Shown here in pieces: positions 1 through 9,521 of a stretch of DNA of 50,479 bases. The notes beneath the pieces were generated by a model. The model had not been told where the DNA came from, did not search any database, and saw nothing but the letters and a program-made list of their open reading frames with translations. The DNA lies in contig JBGCFR010000013.1 in the NCBI GenBank assembly GCA_045107045.1, positions 1-50,479 on the forward strand, written 5' to 3'. Every line of letters begins with the position of its first letter. Within the stretch, counting starts at the first letter, position 1. A program made the position numbers and the translations under genes. Origin of the DNA: Putridiphycobacter sp045107045 (GTDB lineage Bacteria; Bacteroidota; Bacteroidia; Flavobacteriales_D; Crocinitomicaceae).

Positions 1-53
1 TGGGTTTTTATTCTTTTGTCAAGAAGAGACTAGGTATTGCCAAAATATTGTGG

Positions 54-90
54 AAAAGACAGGGTTTTATGCCCTGTCTTTTTTATTTTT
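54..90 (+). terminator. Rho-independent terminator upstream of hutU
   Basis: An 11-bp perfect stem, AAAAGACAGGG paired with CCCTGTCTTTT, encloses a 7-nt loop and is followed by a T-rich tract to about position 90. It probably ends a gene that lies mostly left of the window. Two short reading frames enter from the left edge, one stopping at 33 and one at 92, and neither can be assigned. hutU starts only 18 bases after the T tract, so its promoter must overlap this hairpin, or it is transcribed by read-through. Confidence 0.8.
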
Positions 91-107
91 GACAAAAATT
101 ACGTTCA

Positions 108-2102
108 ATGACAGTTCAAGAATTTCAAGAAGACATTAAGCAAGGTATTCCGTTAAGTATTCCACCTAAAAGAGCAATAGAACCGAATATAAATCATGCA
201 CCTAAACGAAAGGAAATATTGAGCGCGGAAGAAAAAGTATTAGCATTGAAAAATGCACTACGCTATTTTCCAAAATCGCAACATAAGGAATTGTCAATTG
301 ATTTTGCCGAAGAATTAAAAACTTATGGCAGAATATACATGCTGCGCTATCGACCAAACTACGATATGTTTGCGCGCTCTATTCATGACTATCCGGGACA
401 GTCTGAGCAAGCAAAAGCCATTATGCTAATGATTCAAAATAATTTGGATTATGCAGTGGCCCAGCATCCACATGAATTAATCACTTACGGTGGAAACGGG
501 GCCGTTTTTCAGAACTGGGCCCAATATCGCTTGACTATGCAGTATTTGTCGGAAATGACAGATGAGCAAACATTAACCATGTATTCAGGTCATCCTATGG
601 GTTTATTCCCGTCACATAAAGATGCTCCTAGGGTTGTAGTGACTAATGGGATGGTGATACCAAATTACTCAAAGCCTGATGATTGGGAAAGAATGAATGC
701 TTTAGGGGTGTCACAATATGGTCAAATGACCGCAGGCTCTTATATGTATATTGGACCCCAAGGAATTGTTCATGGTACCACAATTACTGTTTTAAATGGA
801 TTTAGAAAGATAAAAAAGTCACCAACGGGTGGGTTATTTGTGACTTCAGGTTTAGGAGGTATGTCTGGAGCTCAGCCCAAAGCAGGTAATATTGCAGGTT
901 GTGTAACGGTTTGCGCGGAAGTAAACCCTAAAATTACTCATATTCGTCACTCCCAGGGATGGATTAACGAGGTAATTGAAGATATTGACCAATTAGTTGT
1001 TAGAGTTAAATCGGCATTGCAGAGTAAAGAAGTGGTTTCTATTGCATACTTAGGTAATATTGTTGACGTATGGGAAGCATTTGATAAGGCGGAGTTAGAT
1101 ATTGATTTAGGGTCTGACCAAACTTCCTTACATAATCCTTGGGCAGGTGGCTATTATCCAATTGGACTGACCTTTGAAGAATCCAATGAGATGATGGCTA
1201 ATCAACCTGACCAATTCAAAATTGAAGTTCAAAAAACCTTACGAAGGCATGCTGATGCCATTAATAAGCATACTAAAAAAGGAACTTACTTTTTCGACTA
1301 TGGGAATGCTTTTTTGTTAGAAGCAAGCAGGGCAGGGGCTGATATAATGGCAAAGAATGGCATAGATTTTAAGTATCCGTCTTATGTGCAAGACATTATG
1401 GGGCCAATGTGTTTCGATTATGGGTTTGGTCCTTTTAGATGGGTTTGTGCCACAGGTAAACCAAAGGATTTGGCAAAAACGGATGAGATAGCTTGTCAAG
1501 TTTTAGAAAAACTGAAGCTAAATTCTCCAGCTGAAATCCAGCAACAAATGGCTGATAATATTCAATGGATAAAAGGAGCTCAAGAAAATAAATTAGTTGT
1601 AGGTTCGCAAGCAAGGATTTTATATGCTGATGCCGAAGGAAGAATAAAAATTGCGGAAGCTTTTAATAAAGCAATTAAAGAAGGTCTTATTGGGCCAGTC
1701 ATTCTTGGTAGAGACCACCATGATGTATCTGGGACTGATTCACCATATAGAGAGACTTCAAATATTTATGATGGTTCTCGTTTTACGGCGGATATGGCCA
1801 TTCAAAATGTAATAGGAGATGGATTTAGAGGAGCAACATGGATTTCAATTCATAATGGTGGTGGAGTTGGCTGGGGAGAAGTAATTAATGGCGGTTTTGG
1901 AATGTTACTTGATGGGTCAAATGATGCTGACCGAAGACTAAAAATGATGTTACATTGGGATGTGAATAATGGTATTTCAAGAAGAAGTTGGGCCAGAAAT
2001 GAAGGCGCCATTTTTGCCATTAAAAGAGAAATGGAACGCACACCAAACTTAAAAGTGACATTGCCAAGTATTGTAGATGAAGATTTGAATCATTTATTTT
2101 AA
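108..2102 (+). CDS. hutU: Urocanate hydratase (urocanase)
   Basis: HutU converts urocanate to imidazolonepropionate, the second step of histidine degradation, in the cytoplasm with tightly bound NAD+. The 664-residue protein carries recognisable urocanase blocks: the GGNGAVFQNWAQY stretch near residues 125-140, a glycine-rich GLGGMSGAQPKAGNIAGC block near 248-266 that includes the NAD-binding region, and a GRDHHDVSGTDSP block near 535-550. It is longer than the roughly 555 residues of proteobacterial HutU because of an N-terminal extension of about 80 residues and internal inserts, as in the Bacteroidota form. The ATG is taken because the protein is collinear from there. No other hut gene is in the window, so the rest of the pathway must lie elsewhere. 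The gene runs tail to tail into the giant surface-protein gene. Confidence 0.96.
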   Translation: MTVQEFQEDIKQGIPLSIPPKRAIEPNINHAPKRKEILSAEEKVLALKNALRYFPKSQHKELSIDFAEELKTYGRIYMLRYRPNYDMFARSIHDYPGQSEQAKAIMLMIQNNLDYAVAQHPHELITYGGNGAVFQNWAQYRLTMQYLSEMTDEQTLTMYSGHPMGLFPSHKDAPRVVVTNGMVIPNYSKPDDWERMNALGVSQYGQMTAGSYMYIGPQGIVHGTTITVLNGFRKIKKSPTGGLFVTSGLGGMSGAQPKAGNIAGCVTVCAEVNPKITHIRHSQGWINEVIEDIDQLVVRVKSALQSKEVVSIAYLGNIVDVWEAFDKAELDIDLGSDQTSLHNPWAGGYYPIGLTFEESNEMMANQPDQFKIEVQKTLRRHADAINKHTKKGTYFFDYGNAFLLEASRAGADIMAKNGIDFKYPSYVQDIMGPMCFDYGFGPFRWVCATGKPKDLAKTDEIACQVLEKLKLNSPAEIQQQMADNIQWIKGAQENKLVVGSQARILYADAEGRIKIAEAFNKAIKEGLIGPVILGRDHHDVSGTDSPYRETSNIYDGSRFTADMAIQNVIGDGFRGATWISIHNGGGVGWGEVINGGFGMLLDGSNDADRRLKMMLHWDVNNGISRRSWARNEGAIFAIKREMERTPNLKVTLPSIVDEDLNHLF

Positions 2103-2134
2103 TTAACTACTTATTGATATCAAGAGATGTAAAA

Positions 2135-2166
2135 AAACGGTCGTAACTAAATTGTTGCGACCGTTT
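2135..2166. terminator. Bidirectional terminator between convergent genes
   Basis: A near-perfect 13-bp stem (AAACGGTCGTAAC against GTTGCGACCGTTT, with one G-T pair) encloses a 6-nt loop. It is flanked by an A run on the left and a T-rich stretch on the right. It lies in the 85-base gap between the stop of hutU and the stop of the minus-strand surface-protein gene and can end transcription from both sides. Confidence 0.85.
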
Positions 2167-2187
2167 ATATTTCATTACTTTTTATGT

Positions 2188-5100
2188 TTAGTCGTTGACA
2201 CTAAAACTGATATTTTGAACTACAAGCTTTGCACTGTGTGTTTTTCCATTTTCATCAGTGATCTTTAACAAATACAAGCCAGATTGAAGTTGATCAAGAT
2301 TTAATTCATGTCGTTTTGTTGAAATACCTTTAATGGTTTGTATAGTTTGTCCACTTAACGAAATAATGTCAACTTGGTTAAAGTATTTTGCAACATTTTC
2401 TTCTAATAGCATAATCACACTTATACTTGAGGCTGGGTTAGGGTATGCAAAAACCTTAATGTTTGAAATCTTTGCACCTTCTGGTACAGCAGTTATCTCA
2501 GTTTTGTTTGTTGTAATATAATCGTTATAGTCAAACTGAATTGATGCAGTGTTATAAATAACTTCAAATGGCTTACAGTTTGTCTTAGGCATTATAGAAA
2601 AAGAAACATAACCTTGACTTCCTTCTAAGTCACTCGTTGAATCCGGTAATTCAATTCTAGGATTTAGCCAGGTAACAATCCCATCAATTACTGATACTGT
2701 GAAAGGGTGTGATGTACTAATCATTTCGAATGAATTCCAATCCAAATTCGGATCAAGCTCATCTACAATTTTCACACGTCGTGCACTGTAATTTCCAACA
2801 TTTTGGAAACGAATCTTATAAATAATTGTGTCATTCATTTCAACGTAACTATTCAATCCATGGCTCTTAACAAGTACCAACTTGTCATTAGGATCAAGTG
2901 AACCAACAACTATGTCAGTTACCGTTTGAGAGTTATTACTCGTCTGACATTCGGTACCACTATACATAATAGTGCTCGTTAGAAAAACAGTTTGATCTAA
3001 TACTGCTGTGTTCGCCACTGAATCTGTTAAGTTCAATATTGTGTCTGTCATGGCATCAATTGAAGAAAATATGTACTCATACTCCCTGTAAGTCGGATAG
3101 TCAGTTGTATAATCCCAATTATTATCTAGTAAATAAATTTCCTTGCTCATTTCTAATTTCAGAGTGACAGCACTTGTGGTAGGGTAAGCTCCTTTATTAC
3201 TTATGTCAACGTGCAATAAATTCGTTAACCCCCTTCTAAAAGCAGTTGTTCCTAATGACACTTCTAAGTCTGGTTCTATGCAAACAGGTGATGCCGCAAA
3301 GTCATTACCACAATATATACTTGTATTGGCTTTATTTATCACTAGGGAGTAGTTCCCGTTATTAACTGGCATTTCTTGATTCCACATGGCATCTGTCGCG
3401 AGAGAAATCGTGTAATTCCCATCTATTAAGTAGAATTCGTAATGTCCAGATTGATCGGTTGTGATTTGAAAATCACCAGGACTTACGATCAATTTTTTAT
3501 TAGAAATACCCAATTCCAATGAGTCTTGCATACCATTGCCATTTTTGTCAAAGTATACTTTTCCACATACTTTTGAACCACAATCTTCATTAATAGTAAC
3601 CGTTTGATTAATGGATGTACTAGTCATACTTGTTATTATACCTGATGGCCATTTAACAATCAACGAATCTATCGTATTCGCCTTGTTAAGTCCGAAAAGT
3701 AGCTTAGTTGAATTTTGCCCGCCCATAGCTGAAGTTTGAGTTGACACGTGCTTTGTTTGCCAAATAGCTTGCCCGTTGATAGTACTTTTAACCTGTACTT
3801 GAGCACCAATTCCAAATTTATTAGAGTTACATCCCACAAGTTTAACAGCAATATGATTTGTACATGATCCTTTTTCATTAACGTAGAAATCGTTTGAATT
3901 AGCATCTCTATTTGCTACAAATAAGTCGTAATCTCCGTCATTGTCATAATCCGCCCAAGCTGTTCCAAGCGAATTTCCTGTTTCCTCTGTTACAGCATTT
4001 GTTAACTGCGTAAAGGTTTTATCTCCATTATTTGCAAATAAAAAGTTATTTTGATTTTGGTCATTCGCTACTAATAAATCTAAGTCTCCATCATTATCAT
4101 AATCGATCCATGATGCACCATGCGAAGTTGAGGCTGTTGTGACTATAATTGAATTGGTAATAGTTGTAAAACTGCCATCCCCATTATTTTCATAGAAGAA
4201 ATTGTTTTCAGAAATACTACTATTTGTTACAAAAAGGTCTAAATAACCATCATTGTCATAGTCACCCCATACACCACCAACAGAGCTTCCGCCATTGCTA
4301 ACTAGGTTGGTATTAAATACTTCAAGAAATATGCCTGATTGATTAATGAAGAACTGATTATTTTCACCGTTAGTATTGGCAATAAATAAATCTTGATCTC
4401 CATCATTGTCATAATCTCCCCAGGCCAAACCAACTGCTGATGTCGCTGATTGACTAATTAAACTTGAATTGTCAACCGTAAATCCTCCTTGACCATCACC
4501 AGCAAATAGAAAGTTAAATTTTGTAGGATGGAAATCGGAAATGGCAAGATCTAAATTCCCATCCTGATTATAATCTGCCCAAGCAGCGGCGTGAGTGTAT
4601 ATTCCTTTATCAACTATCGGTGAGTTTTGAATAGATGTAAATGTACCGTCACCATTATTATGGTATAATTTGTTAGATGAATTCTCATTGTTTGCCACAA
4701 ATAAATCAAGAAATCCATCATTGTCGTAGTCACCCCACGTACCGGATACTGAAGCCCCCAAATCTGTTACAATTGGCCCAGAAGTTACTTCTGTAAAGGT
4801 ACCATCTTGATTGTTGTGATATAAAGTATTTGTTTCGTTTAACGATTTCGAGGGAACGAATAAATCGTCAAATCCATCATTGTCATAATCTCCCCAAGAG
4901 CCAGACCAATTATTTTTTTGATTAAGATTTAGACCGGCAGTATTGTCTTTTTTAAATTTTGAACTGGGATCATAAGCCAAATTAAGTGTTGGTAAATTCG
5001 TTCCGCATGCATTTTTACCATTAATTTGAATTTGAAGGTAATCTCCGTTCTCGAAAGATTGACCTAATTCAACAATTGATTTTAAAATATATCGGTTATT

Positions 5101-8100
5101 TGTAAAATCAGCTACACCAGGTATTCCATTTGTTGTAAAATCTGAATTTAGTGAGTTAATGTCGTAGTTATAAATACTATTTTGAACAATCGGGTCATTA
5201 ATGTTTTGAAACGCGTTTGACATATTGTATTTAAAATAGCTGGTACCATCCAATACTTTAATCTTGTTAGTGTCAGGTGAAATAAAGTCAATTGTCATAT
5301 CATACATATGTGCTACTTTTACACTTGTAATGTCAACGGAAAGTTCTGCCTGAGGTGTGCATGGATCGCTCATTAGAAGCGTTGAAATACGCGGCTGATA
5401 ACCAGATATCTTTGGTTCAACATATAGTGGTATTGACTTATAACTACAATTAAAACTGGCAAAATCTGATGGGTATCCGATACATTCTGCACCTGAAAAT
5501 ACTGTGAGCAATACTGTGTCACATCCTGTAAAAGTACCATGGATTGTTAAATCTATTGAATTACCGCCATTTACAGTTCCGGCTAAATAAATATCAGATT
5601 GCTTTACTAGTAATTGACCAGTATTGTCATTAGTTATTGAATCTATCATTATATTTTGAGGAGCTACTATATGTATCCAGTTATTACCCGCTCCAGCTGT
5701 AGAGGTATTCTTTATTTTAAAATCCCAATTTACATTTTTTGTATTCGCATCTTGCCATGGATTAGTAGATGATAATACTAGGTTTGGTGGACTATATCTA
5801 ATTCTGTCGGAGTTAACATTGTAAACGTATCCTGATTCATTAGCATTAATGGCAGCTGATTCCTGATAGTTAAATGCCCATTTAACATCTTCATAAGTAT
5901 TTACATTAGCAAAGCAATTTGGTGTCAATTCTACCTGAATTTTACCTGCAAAACCATCATCTCCCAGAGCAAATAGATTACTAGTAAAGTACTGCTCTAA
6001 ATTATAATAGAGTGTGTCACCAGAAATGCTTGTTGGTATAATGTTATTAATTGTTTGTGTCATGGAGGTGTTTGTCTTTTTAGTTCTGTAGTATTTAATC
6101 GTTGTATTTTTATGAGAATAATTCTTTGGAATTACAATAAAAGCTTCCTTGATAATGCCCCAATGACGGTATTCAAATGGAAATAGGTTTCCTCCATTAT
6201 AATTTGATGATTTATCACCAATAGATAATCCAAAATTCTGCTGTACCACTTTTGAGCAGTTGTTAACTGTTACATAATTTCTGCCATCATTTCTCCAATC
6301 AAAACCAATTAGAGTTATTCTTCCATGTCTAAAAGAACAAGCCTCTTTTTGAGCAGCGGAAGGGTTACTAACTTGGCTTAAATATAGCTCATTCATAAAA
6401 GTTGTTTCCTTTAATAATCCAGATACGGAACTTATGACTCTGTATTTGATATTAATTTTTATTGAGTCATTACTAGAATATTCAAACCCAGTAAGGGCAG
6501 AGTTGTAGGTACTAAGATTTGTAGCTGAGAAATCAAAACTAAATTCTGCTTGATTAGAGCTAATGGTTTTAACCGGTGAAATACCAGTTATCACATGCCA
6601 AATTGCAGCATCATTATCATAAACCTTTACTTCAGTAGTTAAAGCATTCAATACTGCACCAAAATCTACATTTGATTTCAGTGATAGATACGACCAAGTG
6701 TCATTTGTCGTTCCGATAACTGTGTTAAAAGTAGCTTCAATAGTATCACCCACCATAGCTCTATTGGCTTTTACTTTTGAAAAATCTAAAACCCCGCCAA
6801 TATCAGGATTACCATCTAGATTGTTGTCTGCAAATCCAAAATTGATACGATTAACTTCAAAGTCTAATACTTTTAGACTGTTGCAAGAGTTGTTGGGGCA
6901 ATGTAGATAACTTGTAACCTGTTTTGAGCATTCAAGAGGAATAGCGCAGCTTCCTAATATACAGGTGGTGTCCGCAATATAAGCAAATTGAAAGTCAATT
7001 GTTTTCCATCCAGCGTTTCCACATGTTCCAGTTACGTTTAAAATCAATTCACTTTTTGGAATGACAAATGGCGCATGTGCTGGATACTTTGCAATAACAG
7101 TATTTGTATTTGGGTCGTAGTTGATAAAGAACGGACTCCAAGCTATTCCATTGGAAGTAAAATTAAGTGAATTAAAATCTAAATCATCTTCTAACTCAAA
7201 TTTAGCTTGGTAGTGGGCACCAATTCCTTCTGGTAAAGTATTTTCGAAAGATGATACAATAAAAGTATAATCGTTGGGCTGGCCTGCAATTAAATTGATA
7301 GGCGATTCCATAGTGAAATTAGCATTCTGTTGATTAGTATCTTGACCATTGATAGATTTACTATAATTTGAAATTTCACAAACATCAGAAAAAGATAAGT
7401 CTGCTGCCCAACCCATAATTTTTTGATTTGCGCATTCAGTGATGCAGCACGAATAAATATTCCAGTTAATATACAAAGTATCTCCAGGATTTAAATTGGG
7501 AATACTTGTACTTACTTTTCCAATTGGAGAATTACCTAAGCAGTTATAATTATTTGTACTTTGAGTGGGATATGATGTCATTCCTGTTATTGAAGATTCA
7601 GTTCCGTTTTTCCCTAATTTTATAGTAAATGAACTTGGGTCTAACTTTGAAAAAATAGTTTCATCATAACCATTTCCTGACGATTTAAAAATAGTAACTA
7701 CAGCAGCAGATGAGATTCCTGTACCAGTATTGGTAATACCTAATTCTTGCTGACTGTATTCTGACATTCCAAAGCAACTTGAAGCTGAATTAACAGCAAG
7801 TAGTTTTAAATTTGGACTCTTAAAATCTATTGAAATATTTCCATACGAATTTGTTGTTGATATTTTTGATGGTTCGCAACCCCAATGTACTTTAATTGCT
7901 GAGGTAATTGTTACGTCAGAACAGCTAGTGCCAGTCAAAGTTTCAGTGATAGTTATATTTTCATTTTGATCTAAATAATTGTCGAAATTTCCTATTGAAC
8001 TGAAGTCTGATCCTGATAGTATAATTGTATCACCACTAATTGTGCCTATATCCACGTTGTCAAGAGATAATTCATTTGTGCTTCGTTCATCTGTAATGAA

Positions 8101-8670
8101 AATTTTATCTGTTCGGCCAATGCCACCATTGATTATGTTTATTGTCCTTTGTTGATTTGAACCACTCAAAATAGTATTAGCTGCAGGTGTGATTTGTAAT
8201 ATGCTTAAGGCTGGAGAAAGAATATTATAGCTAATACTTGTCTCCATTGTTGTTTGCCCATCAGACAGAATTGTTAATTGATTTCTGAAAATCCCTCCAC
8301 TATTTTGAAAATCAATGGCTGACTGATAAGCAGAATATTCTATTTCAAATACTATGCTATCTCCAATGGCTAAGGAATTGGCGCTAAGTAATAGATTATT
8401 GCTATTATTCATATTAATAGCTGTCACATTGCTATTGGTCGATTCATTTAGTGAACCAGCTGAGTATATTATGCCCGTTGGTAATTTAATGATAAGTTCA
8501 GGACTAGTAATTGGAGATAAGGATTTGTTATGTATTCTAACAATCATATTCTCTTCTATTCCACATGTAGTTAGTTCTGGACTGACGTCCATGTCAATTT
8601 CTATGCTTTGCCCAAAGGCAGTTGACAGAATTGAAAGTATTGTTAAAATCAGGCTTAGTATCTTTTTCAT
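2188..8670 (-). CDS. Giant T9SS-secreted protein with VCBS/FG-GAP repeats and ASPIC/UnbV domain
   Basis: This is a 2160-residue secreted or cell-surface protein, probably for adhesion or binding. It begins with a signal peptide (about residues 1-20, cleaved after AFG). A long N-terminal part of DUF11-like beta-sandwich modules follows. Seven VCBS/FG-GAP-like calcium-binding repeats with the core WGDYDNDG.LDLFV lie at about 1255-1585, spaced near 50 residues. An ASPIC/UnbV domain at about 1600-1695 (NHIAVKLVG, then a WPSG motif) and an SdrD-like B domain at about 1697-1760 (GKVYFDKNGNGMQD) come next. The protein ends in a conserved-repeat domain and a type A T9SS sorting domain (YPNPASS to KLVVQ, about 2075-2150). 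The exact ligand cannot be read from sequence. Its mRNA leader shares a small hairpin with the T9SS paralogs near 27-28 kb. Confidence 0.9.
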   Translation of the reverse strand: MKKILSLILTILSILSTAFGQSIEIDMDVSPELTTCGIEENMIVRIHNKSLSPITSPELIIKLPTGIIYSAGSLNESTNSNVTAINMNNSNNLLLSANSLAIGDSIVFEIEYSAYQSAIDFQNSGGIFRNQLTILSDGQTTMETSISYNILSPALSILQITPAANTILSGSNQQRTINIINGGIGRTDKIFITDERSTNELSLDNVDIGTISGDTIILSGSDFSSIGNFDNYLDQNENITITETLTGTSCSDVTITSAIKVHWGCEPSKISTTNSYGNISIDFKSPNLKLLAVNSASSCFGMSEYSQQELGITNTGTGISSAAVVTIFKSSGNGYDETIFSKLDPSSFTIKLGKNGTESSITGMTSYPTQSTNNYNCLGNSPIGKVSTSIPNLNPGDTLYINWNIYSCCITECANQKIMGWAADLSFSDVCEISNYSKSINGQDTNQQNANFTMESPINLIAGQPNDYTFIVSSFENTLPEGIGAHYQAKFELEDDLDFNSLNFTSNGIAWSPFFINYDPNTNTVIAKYPAHAPFVIPKSELILNVTGTCGNAGWKTIDFQFAYIADTTCILGSCAIPLECSKQVTSYLHCPNNSCNSLKVLDFEVNRINFGFADNNLDGNPDIGGVLDFSKVKANRAMVGDTIEATFNTVIGTTNDTWSYLSLKSNVDFGAVLNALTTEVKVYDNDAAIWHVITGISPVKTISSNQAEFSFDFSATNLSTYNSALTGFEYSSNDSIKINIKYRVISSVSGLLKETTFMNELYLSQVSNPSAAQKEACSFRHGRITLIGFDWRNDGRNYVTVNNCSKVVQQNFGLSIGDKSSNYNGGNLFPFEYRHWGIIKEAFIVIPKNYSHKNTTIKYYRTKKTNTSMTQTINNIIPTSISGDTLYYNLEQYFTSNLFALGDDGFAGKIQVELTPNCFANVNTYEDVKWAFNYQESAAINANESGYVYNVNSDRIRYSPPNLVLSSTNPWQDANTKNVNWDFKIKNTSTAGAGNNWIHIVAPQNIMIDSITNDNTGQLLVKQSDIYLAGTVNGGNSIDLTIHGTFTGCDTVLLTVFSGAECIGYPSDFASFNCSYKSIPLYVEPKISGYQPRISTLLMSDPCTPQAELSVDITSVKVAHMYDMTIDFISPDTNKIKVLDGTSYFKYNMSNAFQNINDPIVQNSIYNYDINSLNSDFTTNGIPGVADFTNNRYILKSIVELGQSFENGDYLQIQINGKNACGTNLPTLNLAYDPSSKFKKDNTAGLNLNQKNNWSGSWGDYDNDGFDDLFVPSKSLNETNTLYHNNQDGTFTEVTSGPIVTDLGASVSGTWGDYDNDGFLDLFVANNENSSNKLYHNNGDGTFTSIQNSPIVDKGIYTHAAAWADYNQDGNLDLAISDFHPTKFNFLFAGDGQGGFTVDNSSLISQSATSAVGLAWGDYDNDGDQDLFIANTNGENNQFFINQSGIFLEVFNTNLVSNGGSSVGGVWGDYDNDGYLDLFVTNSSISENNFFYENNGDGSFTTITNSIIVTTASTSHGASWIDYDNDGDLDLLVANDQNQNNFLFANNGDKTFTQLTNAVTEETGNSLGTAWADYDNDGDYDLFVANRDANSNDFYVNEKGSCTNHIAVKLVGCNSNKFGIGAQVQVKSTINGQAIWQTKHVSTQTSAMGGQNSTKLLFGLNKANTIDSLIVKWPSGIITSMTSTSINQTVTINEDCGSKVCGKVYFDKNGNGMQDSLELGISNKKLIVSPGDFQITTDQSGHYEFYLIDGNYTISLATDAMWNQEMPVNNGNYSLVINKANTSIYCGNDFAASPVCIEPDLEVSLGTTAFRRGLTNLLHVDISNKGAYPTTSAVTLKLEMSKEIYLLDNNWDYTTDYPTYREYEYIFSSIDAMTDTILNLTDSVANTAVLDQTVFLTSTIMYSGTECQTSNNSQTVTDIVVGSLDPNDKLVLVKSHGLNSYVEMNDTIIYKIRFQNVGNYSARRVKIVDELDPNLDWNSFEMISTSHPFTVSVIDGIVTWLNPRIELPDSTSDLEGSQGYVSFSIMPKTNCKPFEVIYNTASIQFDYNDYITTNKTEITAVPEGAKISNIKVFAYPNPASSISVIMLLEENVAKYFNQVDIISLSGQTIQTIKGISTKRHELNLDQLQSGLYLLKITDENGKTHSAKLVVQNISFSVND

Positions 8671-8830
8671 CTTGTTAGTGTTTGGCTAACACGTAACGAA
8701 AAAATGCACCAAACAAGTTGATTGCTGATTTTCAATGACTTAATTTCAGGTGCATAACCGAAAAATCCTATAATGGGACAAATAATTCTAAATTGGGACA
8801 AGAGTGAGCCACTTTTTGGGAAAAGAGGGC

Positions 8831-9496
8831 TTATTTTTTGAGTGGATTAATTTTGGCTAATAAAAATAGATGATTTGATTCATAGATGTGATATGATGAG
8901 TCATTTTGATAAACGGCATTTAACATTGCATTTGCTACCACTATGTCTTTAATAGGTCTGTATTTTTTCCAGCAAGGAATTAAGACGGCCGCTTTCAAGA
9001 TAGGTGTGAATACTTTTTCTGCCCACCTGAAGTCTTCCCTGTTTCCTTCAAGCATTGACGGGCGTAAAACACTGATTTGTTCAAAACCAAGTGATTTAAC
9101 GTCTTCGTCTAGTTGCCCTTTCATTTGAGGATAGAACATTTTGGAAGTACTATCTGCACCTATCGAGGACAATAATATCAATTTGTTGACACCATTTCCT
9201 GCAGCTATTTTAGCCACCGCAAACTGATAACCATAATCAATTTTATATTGAGCTTTTTTACTGCCAGCTGTTTTAATAGTTGTACCTAACACGGAAAATA
9301 GAATATCGCCTGATATGAATTCAGAATGTTGATCTAATTCCTCAAAATCGATTGTGAACTCCTTTAATTTCGGATTTTCACGACCAGTTGGCCTTCTAAC
9401 AAATACTTTTACTTCATGATATAAATTATCTGTTAAAAGCTGGTTTACTAATTGCTTTCCTATCAATCCGGTCGCTCCAATTACTATGGCTATCAC
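8831..9496 (-). CDS. NAD(P)-binding Rossmann protein, atypical SDR (HTATIP2/YbjT-like)
   Basis: This 221-residue protein is an atypical short-chain dehydrogenase/reductase. The N-terminus holds a dinucleotide-binding strand-turn-helix with GATGLIG at about residues 7-13, and KLILLSSIGADS near 105-116 matches the central beta strand of the family. The classical YxxxK catalytic pair is altered: YPQMKGQLD near 122 gives a Y...K, as in TIP30/HTATIP2-like members, which are binding proteins more often than proven enzymes. The start is GTG, since no ATG lies upstream of the Rossmann strand. It stands alone, 25 bases downstream of the CotH gene on the same strand, so it may be the last gene of that operon. 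The substrate is unknown. Confidence 0.82.
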   Translation of the reverse strand: MIAIVIGATGLIGKQLVNQLLTDNLYHEVKVFVRRPTGRENPKLKEFTIDFEELDQHSEFISGDILFSVLGTTIKTAGSKKAQYKIDYGYQFAVAKIAAGNGVNKLILLSSIGADSTSKMFYPQMKGQLDEDVKSLGFEQISVLRPSMLEGNREDFRWAEKVFTPILKAAVLIPCWKKYRPIKDIVVANAMLNAVYQNDSSYHIYESNHLFLLAKINPLKK

Positions 9497-9521
9497 TACC
9501 TATTTAAAAAATTTTATGAAG

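Noticed and set aside
2188..8670. CRISPR-like or satellite repeat in the VCBS region
   Set aside because: The periodicity is about 50 codons and is conserved in protein but not base for base. It reflects tandem protein domains.
8354..8689. 111-codon plus-strand frame over the start of the giant surface-protein gene
   Set aside because: It is antisense to the signal-peptide region, and its composition is that of a shadow frame.
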